DNA from: Miscanthus floridulus
Taxonomy: Eukaryota; Streptophyta; Magnoliopsida; Poales; Poaceae
Direction of reading: 5' to 3'
Assembly: GCF_019320115.1 (NCBI RefSeq)
Contig: NC_089584.1
Location: forward strand, 77,066,791-77,130,790
Length of the DNA: 64,000 nt
Position numbers and translations under genes: made by a program
Notes under the pieces: model-generated
What the model was told of the DNA's origin: nothing
What the model saw: only the letters and a program-made list of their open reading frames with translations
Databases searched by the model: none
Shown: positions 22,005-33,585 of the stretch, in pieces
Position numbering within the stretch: position 1 is the stretch's first letter
Layout: the number at the start of each line of letters is the position of its first letter

Positions 22005-22970
22005 ATGATGTCTCACGGGGATGGACCTCCTCCTATCTTTGAGGAAGATGACTTTCCATATTGGAAAATCCGCATGGAGGCGTACTTAGAAGCTCTAAAC
22101 ATTGGTATACTTAGAGCCGCCTCACAAGGCTTCCCAAAACCTTGGGATGCTACACACTTACAAGGCAATGAGGTTAATTATGAAAAGTGGAATGCAAAGG
22201 CTCAAAACACCATCTTTAGAGGCCTTTGCAAAGATGTGTTCAACCGTGTAAGGAACCACAAAGACGCCCATGCACTATGGTCGGACATTTGTGCGCTCCA
22301 TGAGGGAACCAAGAGTGAGCGTGAGGAACACTATCATCTTGTGATTAAAAAGCTAAATTCATTTGAGATGCTTCCCAAAGAATGTGCTAATGAGATGTAT
22401 TCATGTTTGAATGTTCTTGTAGAGGAAGTCAATGGGCTTAGACTTACTCAAATGTCACCATCCGACATTGTGAGAAAGATCTTGAGTGTCCTCCCCATTG
22501 ACAAATATGGGCATATTATGACTGTGCTACACCAAGGTGATCTTTCCACCGCTACACCGACACAAATCTTGGGAAAGATCAATGCTCATGAGATGTACAT
22601 GCACATCACGCCACAAGATGGCTCATCCTCTACCAAGAAGAAAGAGAAGGACTTAGCATTCAAAGCTAGCCAAGATAAGGGCAAAGCAAGACTTGAGTAT
22701 GAGAGCTCAAGTGATGAAGAAGATGAAGATGAAGATCTTGCTCTCATGGTGAAGAAAGCCGCCACAATGCTAAAGAAGCTAAACAAGAGTGGCATCAAGT
22801 TCAACGGCAAGAAGAAGAAGTTTTTCACAAGCTCTAGAAGAAAGCCAATCTCCGAAATGGATTGCTTCAATTATGGTGAACTTGGTCATCTAGCACATCA
22901 ATGTACCAAGCCCAAGAAAACAAGTTCAAGAACAAGAACAAGGACAAGAAAGATGACTCAAGTAACATGA
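22005..22970 (+). pseudogene. gag: E4 gag, N-terminal part
   Basis: Starts MMSHGDGPPPIFEEDDFPYW and carries the copia Gag domain (WKIRMEAYLEAL, ALWSDICALHEGT, CANEMYSCLNVLVEEVNGL, MSPSDIVRKILSVLP). An acidic Ser/Asp/Glu stretch and a basic segment lead to a knuckle-like CFNYGELGHLAHQC, in which the second Cys is Tyr. Frame is lost twice between 22915 and 22972; the later frame joins the second half of gag. The end at 22970 is therefore artificial. Confidence 0.8.
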
Positions 22971-24411
22971 AGATGAGAAGAAGAAGAACAAGCCATACAA
23001 GAAGAGAGATGGCAAAAAGAGGGACTTCCACAAGAAGAAGAAGAGTGGAAAGGCCTACATCATCGGTGATTGGCTCATAGACATTGATTCATCTAGTGGA
23101 TCATCCGATGATTATAGTGAAGATGAGAAGGTGGCCGCCATTGCTATTGATCCTTCATCTTCACTGCCACCATCGCCATCATCCTCTACACACCTATGCC
23201 TTAAGGCCAAGGGTGAACACAAGGTAACTAATAATGATGATAGTAGTGATGATGAGCAAGCTAGTGATGATGATAGCGATAGTGATGATGATGATTCACC
23301 TTCATATGATGATCTTGTCAAAATACTAAGACAATACACTAAGATCATTAGAAAGAGTAGAGCTAAAAATGAAAAGCTTGATGCTAAAAATGATTCACTC
23401 TTAGCAAAATGCGATACATTGGAAAAGGCTAATGTTGAGCTTAAAGAGACAAATGATGCTATATCATCCAAACTCAAGGAGATAAAATCTTCTAAGAAAG
23501 AGCTTAAAGATAAACATGATAAACTTGAGTGGGTGCTCAATGAGCTCATCACTAGCCACAACAAGCTAAAAGATGAACATACAACTCTAAAGATCAATTA
23601 TGATACTCTTGTTATTGCTCAAGAATTTTTACCAAATGAGCCACATGATGCTACTAACCATGTTGTCAAGTTTGATATAGCTACATCATGTGATGATTTG
23701 ATTGATGAGAGCATTGAGCAAGGATCTAGTGGCAAAGGCAAGAAAGTGGTTGAGTGCAATGACTATGATGAATATGTCAAGATCAAGAACACAAATGAAA
23801 AGCTCATGAAAGATCTTGAAGAGATGAAAAGCCACAACACCATTGTGCTAGAAACTCTTGAGCATGATGAAGAGTTGATTCTTGAGAGTGAGAAGCTCAA
23901 AGAAGAGAACAAGAAGCTCAAGGAAGAGAAGAACAATGATATTCTCAAGGAAGAGAACAAGAAGCTCAAGATGGAGAAAGAGCATCTCAAGATGGGATTG
24001 AGCAAGTTTGCAAGAGGCAAGCATCTCCAAAGTGAGCTACTCATGAACACCATCATGAAGATGGATAGAAGTGGCATTGGATATGTGGCAAGTGTAGAGA
24101 AGAAGAAGGCTCAAGTTCAACAACAACAATCAAAGCCAAAGCCAAAGCCAAAGCCAAAGAGATGTTTTGAGTGTGGACAAGAAGGCCACTTTGCTCATGA
24201 GTGCCAAACTCCACCACCACAACCCTTGCCCAAGCATGCTAGACCCTTTGCCTTCAATGCTCACTACATGCTTAGAAAGGATTCTAGTGAAAAGATGAAA
24301 GCCATGTTCTTAGGAAACCCTAACAAGAATAGGCCTAAGAAGATTTGGGTGGCTAAGTCACTTGTTGAGAAGGTGAAGGGCCCTCAACAAGTTTGGGTTC
24401 CTAAAGCTTGA
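22971..24411 (+). pseudogene. gag: E4 gag, C-terminal part with coiled coil and zinc knuckle
   Basis: Open in one frame from about 22972 to TGA 24409. It begins with a Lys-rich tract (KKKNKPYKKRDGKK), then KAYIIGDWLIDIDSSSGSSDD, an Asp/Ser-rich stretch, and about 250 residues of Lys/Glu/Leu heptad-like sequence (LKEENKKLKEEKNNDILKEE), a long coiled coil. CFECGQEGHFAHEC at 24163-24204 is a proper CCHC knuckle. Minus-strand Ser-rich ORFs opposite (23112-23597, 23763-24077) are shadows. Confidence 0.82.
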
Positions 24412-24426
24412 ATCTCTTGTGTGTAG

Positions 24427-25335
24427 GTGAACTACAAGACCGGTGGAAGTCATTGGGTTATTGATAGTGGTTGCACTCAACATATGACCGGTGATCCTTG
24501 TATGTTCACCTCACTAGATGAAGAGGTACATGGACAAGAGAGAATAACATTTGGAGATAACTCAAAGGGCAAGGTTAAAGGATTGGGCAAAGTGGCAATA
24601 TCAAATGATCATTCCATCTCCAATGTGCTTTATGTTGCTTCATTGAGCTTCAACTTGCTATCCGTTGGACAATTGTGTGATCTTGGCTTCCAATGCTTGT
24701 TTACTAATAAGGAGGTTGTTGTATCCAAGGTAGATGATAATCAAGTGATATTCAATGGATTTAGATACAACAACTTATATCTAGTGGACTTCACCTTCGA
24801 AGATGCAAATTTGAAGACTTGCCTATTCACCAAAACTACACTTGGGTGGCTATGGCATAGAAGACTTGCTCATGTTGGGATGAGCTCACTCAAGAAGCTT
24901 ATGAAGAATGATTTGGTGAGAGGGTTGAAGGATGTGAAGTTTGAGAAGGACAAGCTTTGTAGTGCATGTCAAGCCGGCAAGCAAGTTGCAAATACTCATC
25001 CAACCAAAGCCTTCATGTCAACCACAAGAGTGCTAGAACTCCTTCACATGGATTCATTTGGACCAACAACATACAAGAGTTTGGGAGGAAATCTTTATTG
25101 TCTTGTGATTGTTGATGACTATTCAAGGTATACATGGGTATTCTTTCTTCATGACAAATCCAAAGTTGCATCTTGCTTCAAGAAGTTTGCCAAGAGAGCA
25201 CAAAATGAATTTGAAGTGAAGCTCAAGAAGATTAGAAGTGATAATGGCAAAGAGTTTGACAACACAAACATAGAAGCTTATTGTGATGAAGTTGGAATCA
25301 AACATGAAGTCTCTGCAACTTATACTCCTCAATAA
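24427..25335 (+). pseudogene. pol: E4 pol part 1: protease, pre-integrase, integrase core
   Basis: Same frame as gag but separated by TGA 24409 and TAG 24424. Protease: HWVIDSGCTQHMTG. Pre-integrase: WHRRLAHVGMSSLKKL. Zinc region: CSACQAGKQ. Catalytic D in LLHMDSFGP and D in IRSDNGKEF. A TAA at 25333 interrupts the motif just before the catalytic Glu; it stands where the family has Gln, so CAA to TAA is likely. Otherwise intact. Confidence 0.88.
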
Positions 25336-27030
25336 AATGGTGTAGTTGAGAGGAAGAACCGGACATTGATCACTCTTGCAAGAACAATGCTTGATGAGTA
25401 CAACACCCCTAAAGCTCTATGGGCGGAAGCAATCAACACCGCATGTTATGCATCCAACCACCTATTCCTTCAAAAGTTCCTTGGCAAGACACCTTATGAG
25501 TTGCTCAATGGGAAGAAGTCGGACGTCTCCTTCTTTAGGGTGTTTGGTTGCAAATGCTACATCTACAAAAAGAGGCAACACCTAGGGAAGTTCCAAAGAC
25601 ATTGTGATATTAGTTTTCTTGTTGGTTACTCATCAAAGTCCAAAGCATATAGAGTATTTAATCATGCTACCGGCTTGGTTGAAGAAACATATGATGTGGA
25701 ATTTGATGAATCTAACGGCTCCCAAGGAGCACATGAGAATCTTGATGATGTAGGTGATGAACCATTGAGGGAGGCTATGAAGAATATTCCAGTGGGAGAC
25801 ATCAAGCCAAAAGACGATGAAGATGATGTACAAGTCATTGATCAACATTCTTCATCAAGTATGCCACTAGATGGTGAAAAAGATGGGAGAGTAGAAAATG
25901 AAGACACTCATGTCTCCCATGAGAAAATGGTGGTACAAGCACAAGATGTTGATGCTCCACAACCTCCTCCTCAAGTGGTCAATAGAAGAAATACACCTCT
26001 CCTACAAGATCATCCACAAGATCTCATCATAGGGAGTCCATCAAAGGGTGTAATGACTCGATCTAAAAAACTTGCTTCATTCATTGCTCATCACTCTTTT
26101 GTCTCTTGCTATGAGCCTACCAAGATAGAAGAAGCTCTTAAAGATCTAGATTGGATCAATGCCATGCATGAAGAGTTAAACAACTTCACTCGTAATGAAG
26201 TTTGGTCTCTTGAAGAGCGACCAAAAGGTGCAAGAGTCATTGGAACAAAGTGGGCGTTCCGCAAGAAGCAAGATGATCAAGGTGTTGTTGTGAGGAACAA
26301 GGCAAGACTAGTTGCAAAGGAGTTCTCCCAAGTTGAAGGTTTGGATTTTGGAGAGACCTTTGCACCGGTTGCAAGATTAGAAGCCATCTGTATCCTACTT
26401 GCATATGCATCACATCATGAAATGAAACTATATCAAATGGATATGAAAAATGCATTTTTAAATGGCTTTATTAATGAACTAGTCTATGTTGATCAACCTC
26501 CTAGGTTTGAAGACCCTAGATATCCTAATCATGTTTATAGGTTGTCCAAGGCACTATATGGGCTTAAGCAAGCCCCAAGAGCTTGGTATGAGCGCATTTG
26601 GGACTTCCTCATTGAGAAGGGCTTCACCATTGGGAAGGTCGACACCATACTATTCACCAAGAAGCTTGATGGGCATATCGTCATTTGTCAAGTATATGTT
26701 GATGATATCATCTTTGGATCATCAAATGAAGACTCTTGCAAAGAATTTGGAGAATTGATGTCGAAGGAGTTCGAGATGTCCATGATTGGTGAGCTTACAT
26801 TCTTTCTTGGTTTTCAAGTCAAGCAAATGAAAGAAGGCATCTTCATCTCTCAAGAGAAATACACAAAAGATCTTCTCAAAAGATTCAAGATGGATGATTG
26901 TAAGCCAATCAAGACACCAATGCCTACCAATGGACATCTCGACCTAGATGAGGGAGGTAACCTAGTTGATCAAACTCTCTACCGTTCCATGAATGGTGGC
27001 TTGCTATATTTAACCGCATCTAGCCCGACA
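25336..27030 (+). pseudogene. pol: E4 pol part 2: integrase C-terminus and reverse transcriptase
   Basis: Continues in frame after TAA 25333: NGVVERKNRT with the catalytic Glu, then KTPYELLNGKKSDVSFFRVFGC, a variable acidic linker, and RT beginning at WINAMHEELNNF. RT motifs: VIGTKWAFRKKQDD, YQMDMKNAFLNGF, LYGLKQAPRAWYER, and catalytic YVDDIIFGS at 26695-26721. The frame fails near 27023 where one G appears lost from an AGGCCC-like site. No stop elsewhere, so gag-pol was under selection until recently. Confidence 0.88.
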
Positions 27031-27653
27031 TCATGTTTAGTGTGTGCATGTGTGCTAGATTTCAAGCTAATCCTAAGAAAACACATTTAATTGCCATAAA
27101 AAGAATCCTTAGGTATCTTAAGCACACACCAAGCATTGGCCTTTGGTATCCCAAAGGAGCTATATTTGAATTAGTTGGCTATTCTGGTTCAGATTATGCC
27201 GGTTGCAAAGTTGATAGAAAAACCACATCTGGAGGGTGCCATTTGCTTGGTAGATCACTTGTGTCTTGGTCCTCTAAGAAGCAAAATAGTGTGGCTTTGT
27301 CCACCGCCGAAGCGGAATACATTGCCGTGGGTGCTTGTTGTGCACAAATATTATACATGAAACAAACTTTGCTAGACTATGGTGTAGTTCTAGAAAAGGT
27401 ACCTCTTTTGTGCGACAATGAAAGTGTGGTAAAACTTGCAAATAATCCGGTTCAACACTCTCGCACCAAGCACATAGATATCCACCATCATTTTCTAAGA
27501 GATCATGTTGCTAAAAATGATATATCACTAGAAGGTGTAAGAACCAGAAATCAATTAGCGGATATCTTCACTAAACCGCTAGATGAGGCTTCATTTTGTA
27601 GATTGCGGAATGAGCTCAATGTGCTTAATTTTAGCAACTTCACTAAAAATTGA
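27025..27653 (+). pseudogene. pol: E4 pol part 3: RNase H
   Basis: Picks up after the one-base loss. FSVCMCARFQANPKKTHL, RILRYLKHTPSIGLW, GSDYAGCKVDRKTTSGGC (first catalytic Asp), STAEAEYIAVGACC (Glu), CDNESVVKLANNPVQHSRTK (Asp), HIDIHHHFLRDHV, and DIFTKPLDEASFCRLR at the end. TGA at 27651 is the natural pol end. Intact apart from the entering frameshift. Confidence 0.88.
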
Positions 27654-27960
27654 GCTTGTGTTGTCCCTTGCATTGCATTGTAATATACAACATGTTTAAT
27701 GCTTTATAATGCATATAGGGCTTGTCTAACATGGTTAAGACAACCACCGAAAAGCATGTGAAGAAGCTTAACCTTGGATCAAACTTGACAAGCAACTAGA
27801 TTTACTTCAAAGTATTGCATATGCATGAATGTTGTTTTGTTGTTTTGTTCCATTTGCCCTCTTATTGTCTATTTTCTTAAAAAGAATTATAGCCTAAGGC
27901 AAAATATTTTAAAAAATATGAGGGTTTGAGAGAGGTCACTCACATCAGTCCCAATTGGTG
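27654..27960. other. E4 spacer after pol
   Basis: AT-rich, including a stretch of A/T around 27870-27930. No ORF, TE end or repeat noticed. Confidence 0.5.
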
Positions 27961-28400
27961 TTTATTTGGATCTTATTTGAGTTAGGACTCGATTGGGAAC
28001 AGGCAGCATGGAGGAACTTTGAAGATTTGCTAGAAAAGAGTGATCGGACGCTGCACCGGAGTCTACAGTCCAGTGTCCGGTCAGTTCATAGGAGGTGAAC
28101 TCGCTGCGAAGGAGTGACCGGACTCTATCTTTCAGCATTCGATCAGAAGACGTCTCAGCGTCCGGTCGTGTGAAGAAGACAAAGGCTAAGTTGACCGGAC
28201 TCTGGCTGTGTCCGGTCGGTGTCCACCGGATGCATCCGGTCGTGATTCTAGAGGAATTGGACCTCTCTGGAATCAATCAGATGCTGGGTGGTAGTGTCCG
28301 ATCGCTACCACCGGAGCGTCCGGTCAGTAGATTTCTTGCGGCATCAGGACTCTTATCTTCATTTCCTTTTCTGACTTGGGGGGCACCCTATTTAACCATG
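27961..28400 (+). promoter_or_regulatory. Internal promoter-like module of E4
   Basis: From about 28045 to 28325 there are at least six TCCGGTC or GACCGGA words (for example 28075, 28160, 28195, 28215, 28320), as in the LTR U3 regions at 20826-21205 and 32472-32830 and in the unrelated E9 LTR at 53895-54310. TATTTAA follows at 28389. A GC-rich leader of about 600 bp then leads to the ATG at 29021. Layout copies a U3 plus leader, so I infer a promoter for the downstream ORF. Confidence 0.5.
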
Positions 28401-29020
28401 CGCCATCTATCTAGTCCCGCTTCCGCCATGCCCTAGCCGCCATGAGTCACCGTCTCCAGCCACCAGCGCGCACGCCACCGCCAGCCCACGCGCATGCCGC
28501 CACCTACTCCCACGCCACCAGCGTCTCCCAGTGCCGCACCATGCCCTAGCCTCCATAAGCCTCACTAGCGCTGCCCTCCATCGAGCCAAGCTCCACCATA
28601 GCAGCATTGCCATTGCACTTGCCCCAAATCGCTGAGCTCGTGTCCTTCATCCTCTCGGCCATCGATTCACCGCTTGCGTTGCTAATCTTTGTCGAGCCGG
28701 AACTCTAACCCTAGCCGAGTCGGTGGTTCCCCGTGGGTCGCTTCTCTTCTTCTCGGATCACCGGTTCATTAGGTAGCAAGCCACTCACTTCTATTTCACA
28801 TCTAAATTGCTTGCTCTCATAGGGTTTTGCATCTATTAGATATATCGTATTTATTTGTATATCCTTCTATTCCATCATGCAGTGAGTCGGTGTCATTGAG
28901 GTGTTAGTTGCAGTTGATAGTCAACTCGGAGCCAAGCTCACGAGTACGGATCGAGGCCAAGCCTCGAAAGTGTCAGTGGGTAGTTGGTCTTTTCAGCAGC
29001 AGTGGTTCTAGTTAGATCAG
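28401..29020 (+). other. GC-rich leader upstream of the E4 extra ORF
   Basis: Pro/Ala-coding-looking GCC-rich sequence at 28430-28760, then AT-rich DNA to 28880, then GGAGCCAAGCTCACGAGTACGG and the ORF start. It could be a 5' leader with an intron (GTAGCAAGCC at 28773, TTTTCAG at 29000). Short ORFs here look incidental. Confidence 0.4.
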
Positions 29021-31539
29021 ATGGCTCACACCAAGAATGTTGGTGGTGGTCTAGGAGATGATGATCGAAGGCCTCTGCCTCACTTGCCTACAGGTCCTAA
29101 AGGTAAGGTGATGAAGAAGGTTGCATCAAAGAAGCGTAAGTACCCTGATGTAGAGACAGCGAGAGCAGCAGTAGTTGTAGAGGCCGCAGAGCGTGCCGAG
29201 AGAGGAGGTGCCCGTAGTGGAGTTGTCATAGCAGATCATCTATCACTAGAGGCGCAGGGCAGACTTCAGCATATTGAGCGTCTTCATGGTAGTCCATCTG
29301 GGACTGTCATGATGGTAGGATGACGTCTTCCCATTGTGGATCCTTAGCCTCAGGGGGAGTCACAGCAGGAGTCACAGCAGTAGCCCCCACCAGTAGAGCC
29401 TTAGCCAGCTCAGGAGACATAGGTGGGATAGCCTTAATAGCAGACTTAGGAGGGCTAGTAGGCCAAGGAGGCTAAGGAGACCAAGCAGGCACCCTAGCCA
29501 TAGCTACGCCGCTCTAGTCGTACCCATGTTCTAGTCTCACTGAGGCCGCCGATAAAGCAGAGGGGATCACGTCCACCGCCTAGACCATAGTGTCCACCTC
29601 CAGTGACCCACCTTGACTTGAGGGCCACCACGGCCAAGCAGGTTCGGCAGCTTCGCTTCATGGAGTTTGATGTGTGGTTTTCACCCAGGAGGGATGAGAG
29701 AGCAGCAGAGGGTTTCTACACGCCACTATAGGAGGATTTCTATAATGTCTATCTGAACAGTGGAGTAGTCTTCAGATCTCAGAGGGTCTGCAGCATAGAG
29801 GCTATAGTCGCAGCAGCTGGAGAGCACATTCTCCCCTACCTTGCATATCTACCGGGGCTAACAGATCTGATTGACTAGACAGGATTGTATGTACCATCTT
29901 GAGTTCGGCAGTTCTATGCCTCGCTCTACATTGACCCACATCATAACTTTATACACTTTGCATTCAGAGGCAGAGACTACAGGATGATGAGTCAGAGGGC
30001 CAGGGAGATACTGAGGTTATAGGAGTAGCCTATCAGGTTACATGAGGTATGTTATGGATAGCAGGAGCCTCCCAGGCGCCTCATGGTGGTATGGTGCCCC
30101 CTATAGATCTTGTGTGCCATTGCTTCAAGGATCCCTTTGGTGAGGGGTCGAGGAGGAACCCCAGTGACCTTACTCCTATAGCTAGAGTGCTAGAGGCTAT
30201 CATTAGGAGGACACTACTTCCTAGGATGGGATACCGAGAGGGTTTGACTCGCCTCCAGCTTTGGCTCCTCAACGCCCTAATGCAGTAGACTGTGTTTGAT
30301 ATTTGGGACCTCCTTCTATCAGAGATGGAGGATACTATAGCTAAGGGCTTCAAGGGTCGCAGGCAGCTTCCATATGCACATTGGATCACATTCCTTATTC
30401 TCAAGGCTGTGCAAGTTAGGACACCAAAGATGGTTGTAGAGTACAGAGGTGCCACCATAGAGTTTCCAGCTTATAACATGGCACAGAGGATCAGGCATAG
30501 CACACCATAGGCACCCACTCAGCCTCGCCGTCGTCCAGATGTACCAGAGTCCATAGCTTAGTAGGACAAGATTATTAGAGGCATAGCTGCTACTAAGGAG
30601 GAGCAGCTTGAGGCTTAGGAGGAGAGGAGCGAGTCTAGTGATAGTTCGAATGATGACTACCTGCCTATTCCTCATATGCCTCCATGTAGACATGATGTAG
30701 AGGCCAGTAGTTCCAGCTCTGCTCCACCTGCACCACAGATGGACCTCGCTTTGATTGCTATCCTTGAGCGGATGCAGCAGGATCAGGCTAGACATGCTCA
30801 GGAGACCACTGCCAACTTTGCACAGTTTCAGGCTCGTTAGGATGAGTTCCAGTGATAGCAGTAGGTCCTCCAGCAGCAGCAGCAGCAGATGCATCAGCAG
30901 CAGTTACTCATGCAGCAGCAGCTTTTGGGATTCATGCAGCATGTAGTGATAGCCATTAGGGCCCCACAGCCACAGCCATAGCCTTAGCCCTAGATTGGTC
31001 AGCCTACTACCACTATGATGACTCTAGCAGTATAGCCCAATGGGCTTTAGAGTCAGGGACAACCTCTAGCTCTATTTGCTTCTCCCACAGTATAGGTGTC
31101 CCAGTGGTTATCCTTGCTAGTGGTAGCCCCATAGTTCACACCACTTTAGACGGGCTTCACACTGGATCAGTCACCCTTGCTATTTGTGCCTTACACGTCA
31201 GTTTCTAGGAGTCTTGGAGCATCTTTTAGCGAGTTGACATGGATGCCTACACCACCACATATGTATGCCCTAGGTCCTTCTACAGCAGCTCCCGGCGCCA
31301 TGACTACTTAGAGGCTCCCTTCTTCTGTCGCATCTTCAGATCCTACGATAGATATACCTGCAACATCACAGGCAGCACCTGCTCTAGCTCAGACCCAGAC
31401 CTCTTCAGTGATGCTTCCAGCCACAGAGGGTCAGTCAGTATAGAGCTTAGGGTCAGATGATGATGACGCCTAGTTCTAGCTTGCCCCTCATACCTCAGCG
31501 CCCAACTCATCCGCTGCAGCCCTACCGACCGACTCTTAG
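29021..31539 (+). pseudogene. E4 extra ORF in the env position, eroded almost only by TAG codons
   Basis: ATG 29021, intact for 100 codons (Lys/Ala/Glu-rich), TGA 29321, then continuing in frame to about 30078, where one base is lost, and onward one frame over to 31537. The reconstructed length is near 840 codons. Clear protein-like stretches include RFMEFDVWFSPRRDERA, VCHCFKDPFGEGSRRNP, RTLLPRMGYREGLTRLQLWL and a Gln-rich C-terminal third. I count about 38 TAG, one TAA and three TGA. It resembles the putative plant transposon-type protein found after pol in SIRE-like elements. Not shown to be an envelope; no clear membrane segment seen. The Leu-rich minus ORF at 30319-30894 is its complement. 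Confidence 0.7.
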
Positions 31540-32019
31540 GTTTTGGTGTTTGACACCAAAGGGGGAGAGGGTTCGAGTGTGTAGACTCAGGGGGAGTGAC
31601 TTTTAGGGGAGCTTAGTTTGCTATTAGTCTATTATATACATTTGGAGTTTTATTTGTGTGATACACTATTACTATTATGCATTCGTGTGTTTATTTTCAT
31701 GCATACTATTATATCTATGTGATAGTGATATCTACGTGATTGTGATATATGACATGTGTGCTCTCTACTTTGAATTCCTTTATATGTCATATCACCTATG
31801 TTATGCTCATTTGCCTTGCTTCCGCATTCATACTCAAATGCAAATGAGCTTCATTACTTGTACTCATGCTTATTTCATATCTTTTGAGTACATCGTGTTG
31901 GCTTGGGTCATATAAGCTTGCCTAACTATTTTGTTCTTATTGACAAAAGCTTATATGAACTAAGCATGTCAAAAACCTCACTCTTTCACATACTTGAGGT
32001 GGTATTGTCATCAATCACC
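31540..32019. other. E4 3' non-coding region with internal purine tract
   Basis: CAAAGGGGGAGAGGG at 31557-31571 resembles the true polypurine tract. The remainder is AT-rich with TATG/ATGT words. No ORF supported; 31658-31915 is incidental. Confidence 0.5.
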
Positions 32020-32033
32020 AAAAAGGGGGGGAA
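32020..32033 (+). promoter_or_regulatory. E4 polypurine tract
   Basis: AAAAAGGGGGGGAA directly before the 3' LTR. Confidence 0.9.
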
Positions 32034-33585
32034 TGAAAGCATCTAGGCCCCTAGTTGGGTTTCGGTGATCAATGACAATACAAGATTACTATGACTAACG
32101 TGTGTTTTGTAGAGGCAATTAAGTTAGGTCATGGTAATGGAGATCAATTGGGCAATCAAGGTGGTCAAGCCCCTACGATGGAAATCATTTCAGTTTTCAA
32201 AGGATGGACGACAAGGTTAAGGATGACTAGTTCTAAGTGTCGATTGGAGCTGGAGAGACACTTAGAGTAGCTTAGGACTTTGTTTTTCCTTTGGCTATAC
32301 TATTAAGGGGGGTATGGACGGGTAGATTGACCTAGATGAGTCTAGTGAGTTAGGTGTGGTGCACACTTGCTAAGTCTAGCACTAGGTAGCTCCTACAAAG
32401 CCCTTAGATCCATTGGAGCAAACTTCATTCACGTATGATCACAAGTTGGAAGTGAATGGAGGGTCAAATACTGACCGAACGCTGGCTCCGGTGTAACCGA
32501 ACGCTGGCCGTAGGGTTCGGTCAGTTCATTTGACCAAGGAGATTACATTCGGTGTGACCAGACGTTGAGTGGTCGAGTGACCAGACGCTGAGAACCAACG
32601 TCCGATCGACTCCAGTAAGGTTCCAGAGAAGGAATTCTGCGACCAGACGCGACCAGTCAGTACTGACCGGACCCTGGGGGTTTAGCATCCGGTCGAGTAC
32701 AGTAAGGTTCCAGTGAGGGTTTAATGCGACCGGATGCATCCGATCAGTGATGATCAGACACTGCCTGTGTCCGATCAACACTTAAACACTAGTGTGCAGA
32801 TTGAACTGACCGGAGCGCCCGATCACCCTGCAGAGGCACATAACGGTTCGTTTTTCAGGCTGCCTTATAAATTGAAGCTCTACTCGTGTGTGGAGTCACT
32901 TTTGCTCATTCCAACAGCTAAGAAATGCCTTTGTGAGTGCCAAGAAGAGCAAGGTCCTAGTGAGGTGATTGAGATTTGAGAATCCCATAGAGTAGCCTCA
33001 TTAGTGAATCAAGAGTAGCAAAGTGTGCATCCACCGTTCTCATTAGGCTTCGCGTGGTCAAGTGAGAGTTTGTGCTTGTTACTCTTGGTGATCGCCATCA
33101 CCTAGATGGCTTGGTGGTGATTGGAAGCTTGGTGATCACCCGGCGGAGCTTGTGGGTGACCCAACTCAAGTTGTGAGCGGTTGTGAGTGATTCACCGTGA
33201 CGGAGTGTCGAAGAATCAACCCGTAGAGAGCACTTGATCCTTACGCGGATAAAGGGAGAGCTACACCCTTGCGCGGGTGCTCCAATGAGGACTAGTGGGG
33301 AGTGGCGACTCTCCGATACCTCGGCAAAACATCGCCGCATTCCTCTCTCTCTATTTACTTTGAGCATTTACTTTGAGCAATTCAATACTTATTTTTACAT
33401 TCATAGAATTGCCATGCTAGAGTAAGTTTGGAACACAGGTTGCAAGTCCTTTGTGTGTTAGGTTATTAGAAACACCTTTCTAGGCACAAAGGGTTAATTG
33501 GGCTAACCGTAGGTCTTAATTATTACAAGAAAATTTAGAATTAGCCCAATTCACCCCCCCCCTCTTGGGCATCTTGATCCTTTCA
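32034..33585 (+). repeat. E4 3' LTR
   Basis: About 1552 bp, matching 20395-21954. It lacks one 20-bp CCGGTC unit near 32815 and has an extra partial copy of TTTACTTTGAGCA near 33353-33377. Numerous transitions separate the two LTRs, visibly more than between those of E1. Confidence 0.9.

Larger units (their letters stand above)
20395..33585 (+). mobile_element. E4: SIRE/Maximus-like Ty1/copia retrotransposon
   Basis: 5' LTR, primer site, long gag, protease, integrase, RT, RNase H in copia order, then about 4.4 kb holding a promoter-like module and an extra env-position ORF, then purine tract and 3' LTR. The 13.2-kb size, large two-part gag with coiled coil, and extra ORF after pol point to the SIRE/Maximus lineage. 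Damage is several frameshifts and stops, with the extra ORF far more eroded than gag-pol. Inserted into E3 with duplication TCGGC/T. Confidence 0.88.

Noticed and set aside
23112..24077. Ser/Leu-rich minus ORFs opposite E4 gag
   Set aside because: Complements of Asp/Glu/Lys-rich coiled-coil codons; gag is clearly on the plus strand.
30319..30894. 191-codon minus-strand ORF inside E4
   Set aside because: It is the codon-register complement of the Gln-rich plus ORF: CAG and TAG both become Leu, giving a Leu-rich, non-protein-like product. The plus frame outside it shows real protein character.
29021..31539. Calling the E4 extra ORF an envelope protein
   Set aside because: I see no signal peptide or clear membrane segment, and the similarity is only to plant transposon-type proteins in that position.
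29321..31539. Nuclear reassignment of UAG to Gln
   Set aside because: Other genes and elements in the window use TAG as a stop or as a lesion, and no plant nuclear code change is known. Only local decay or suppression is worth testing.
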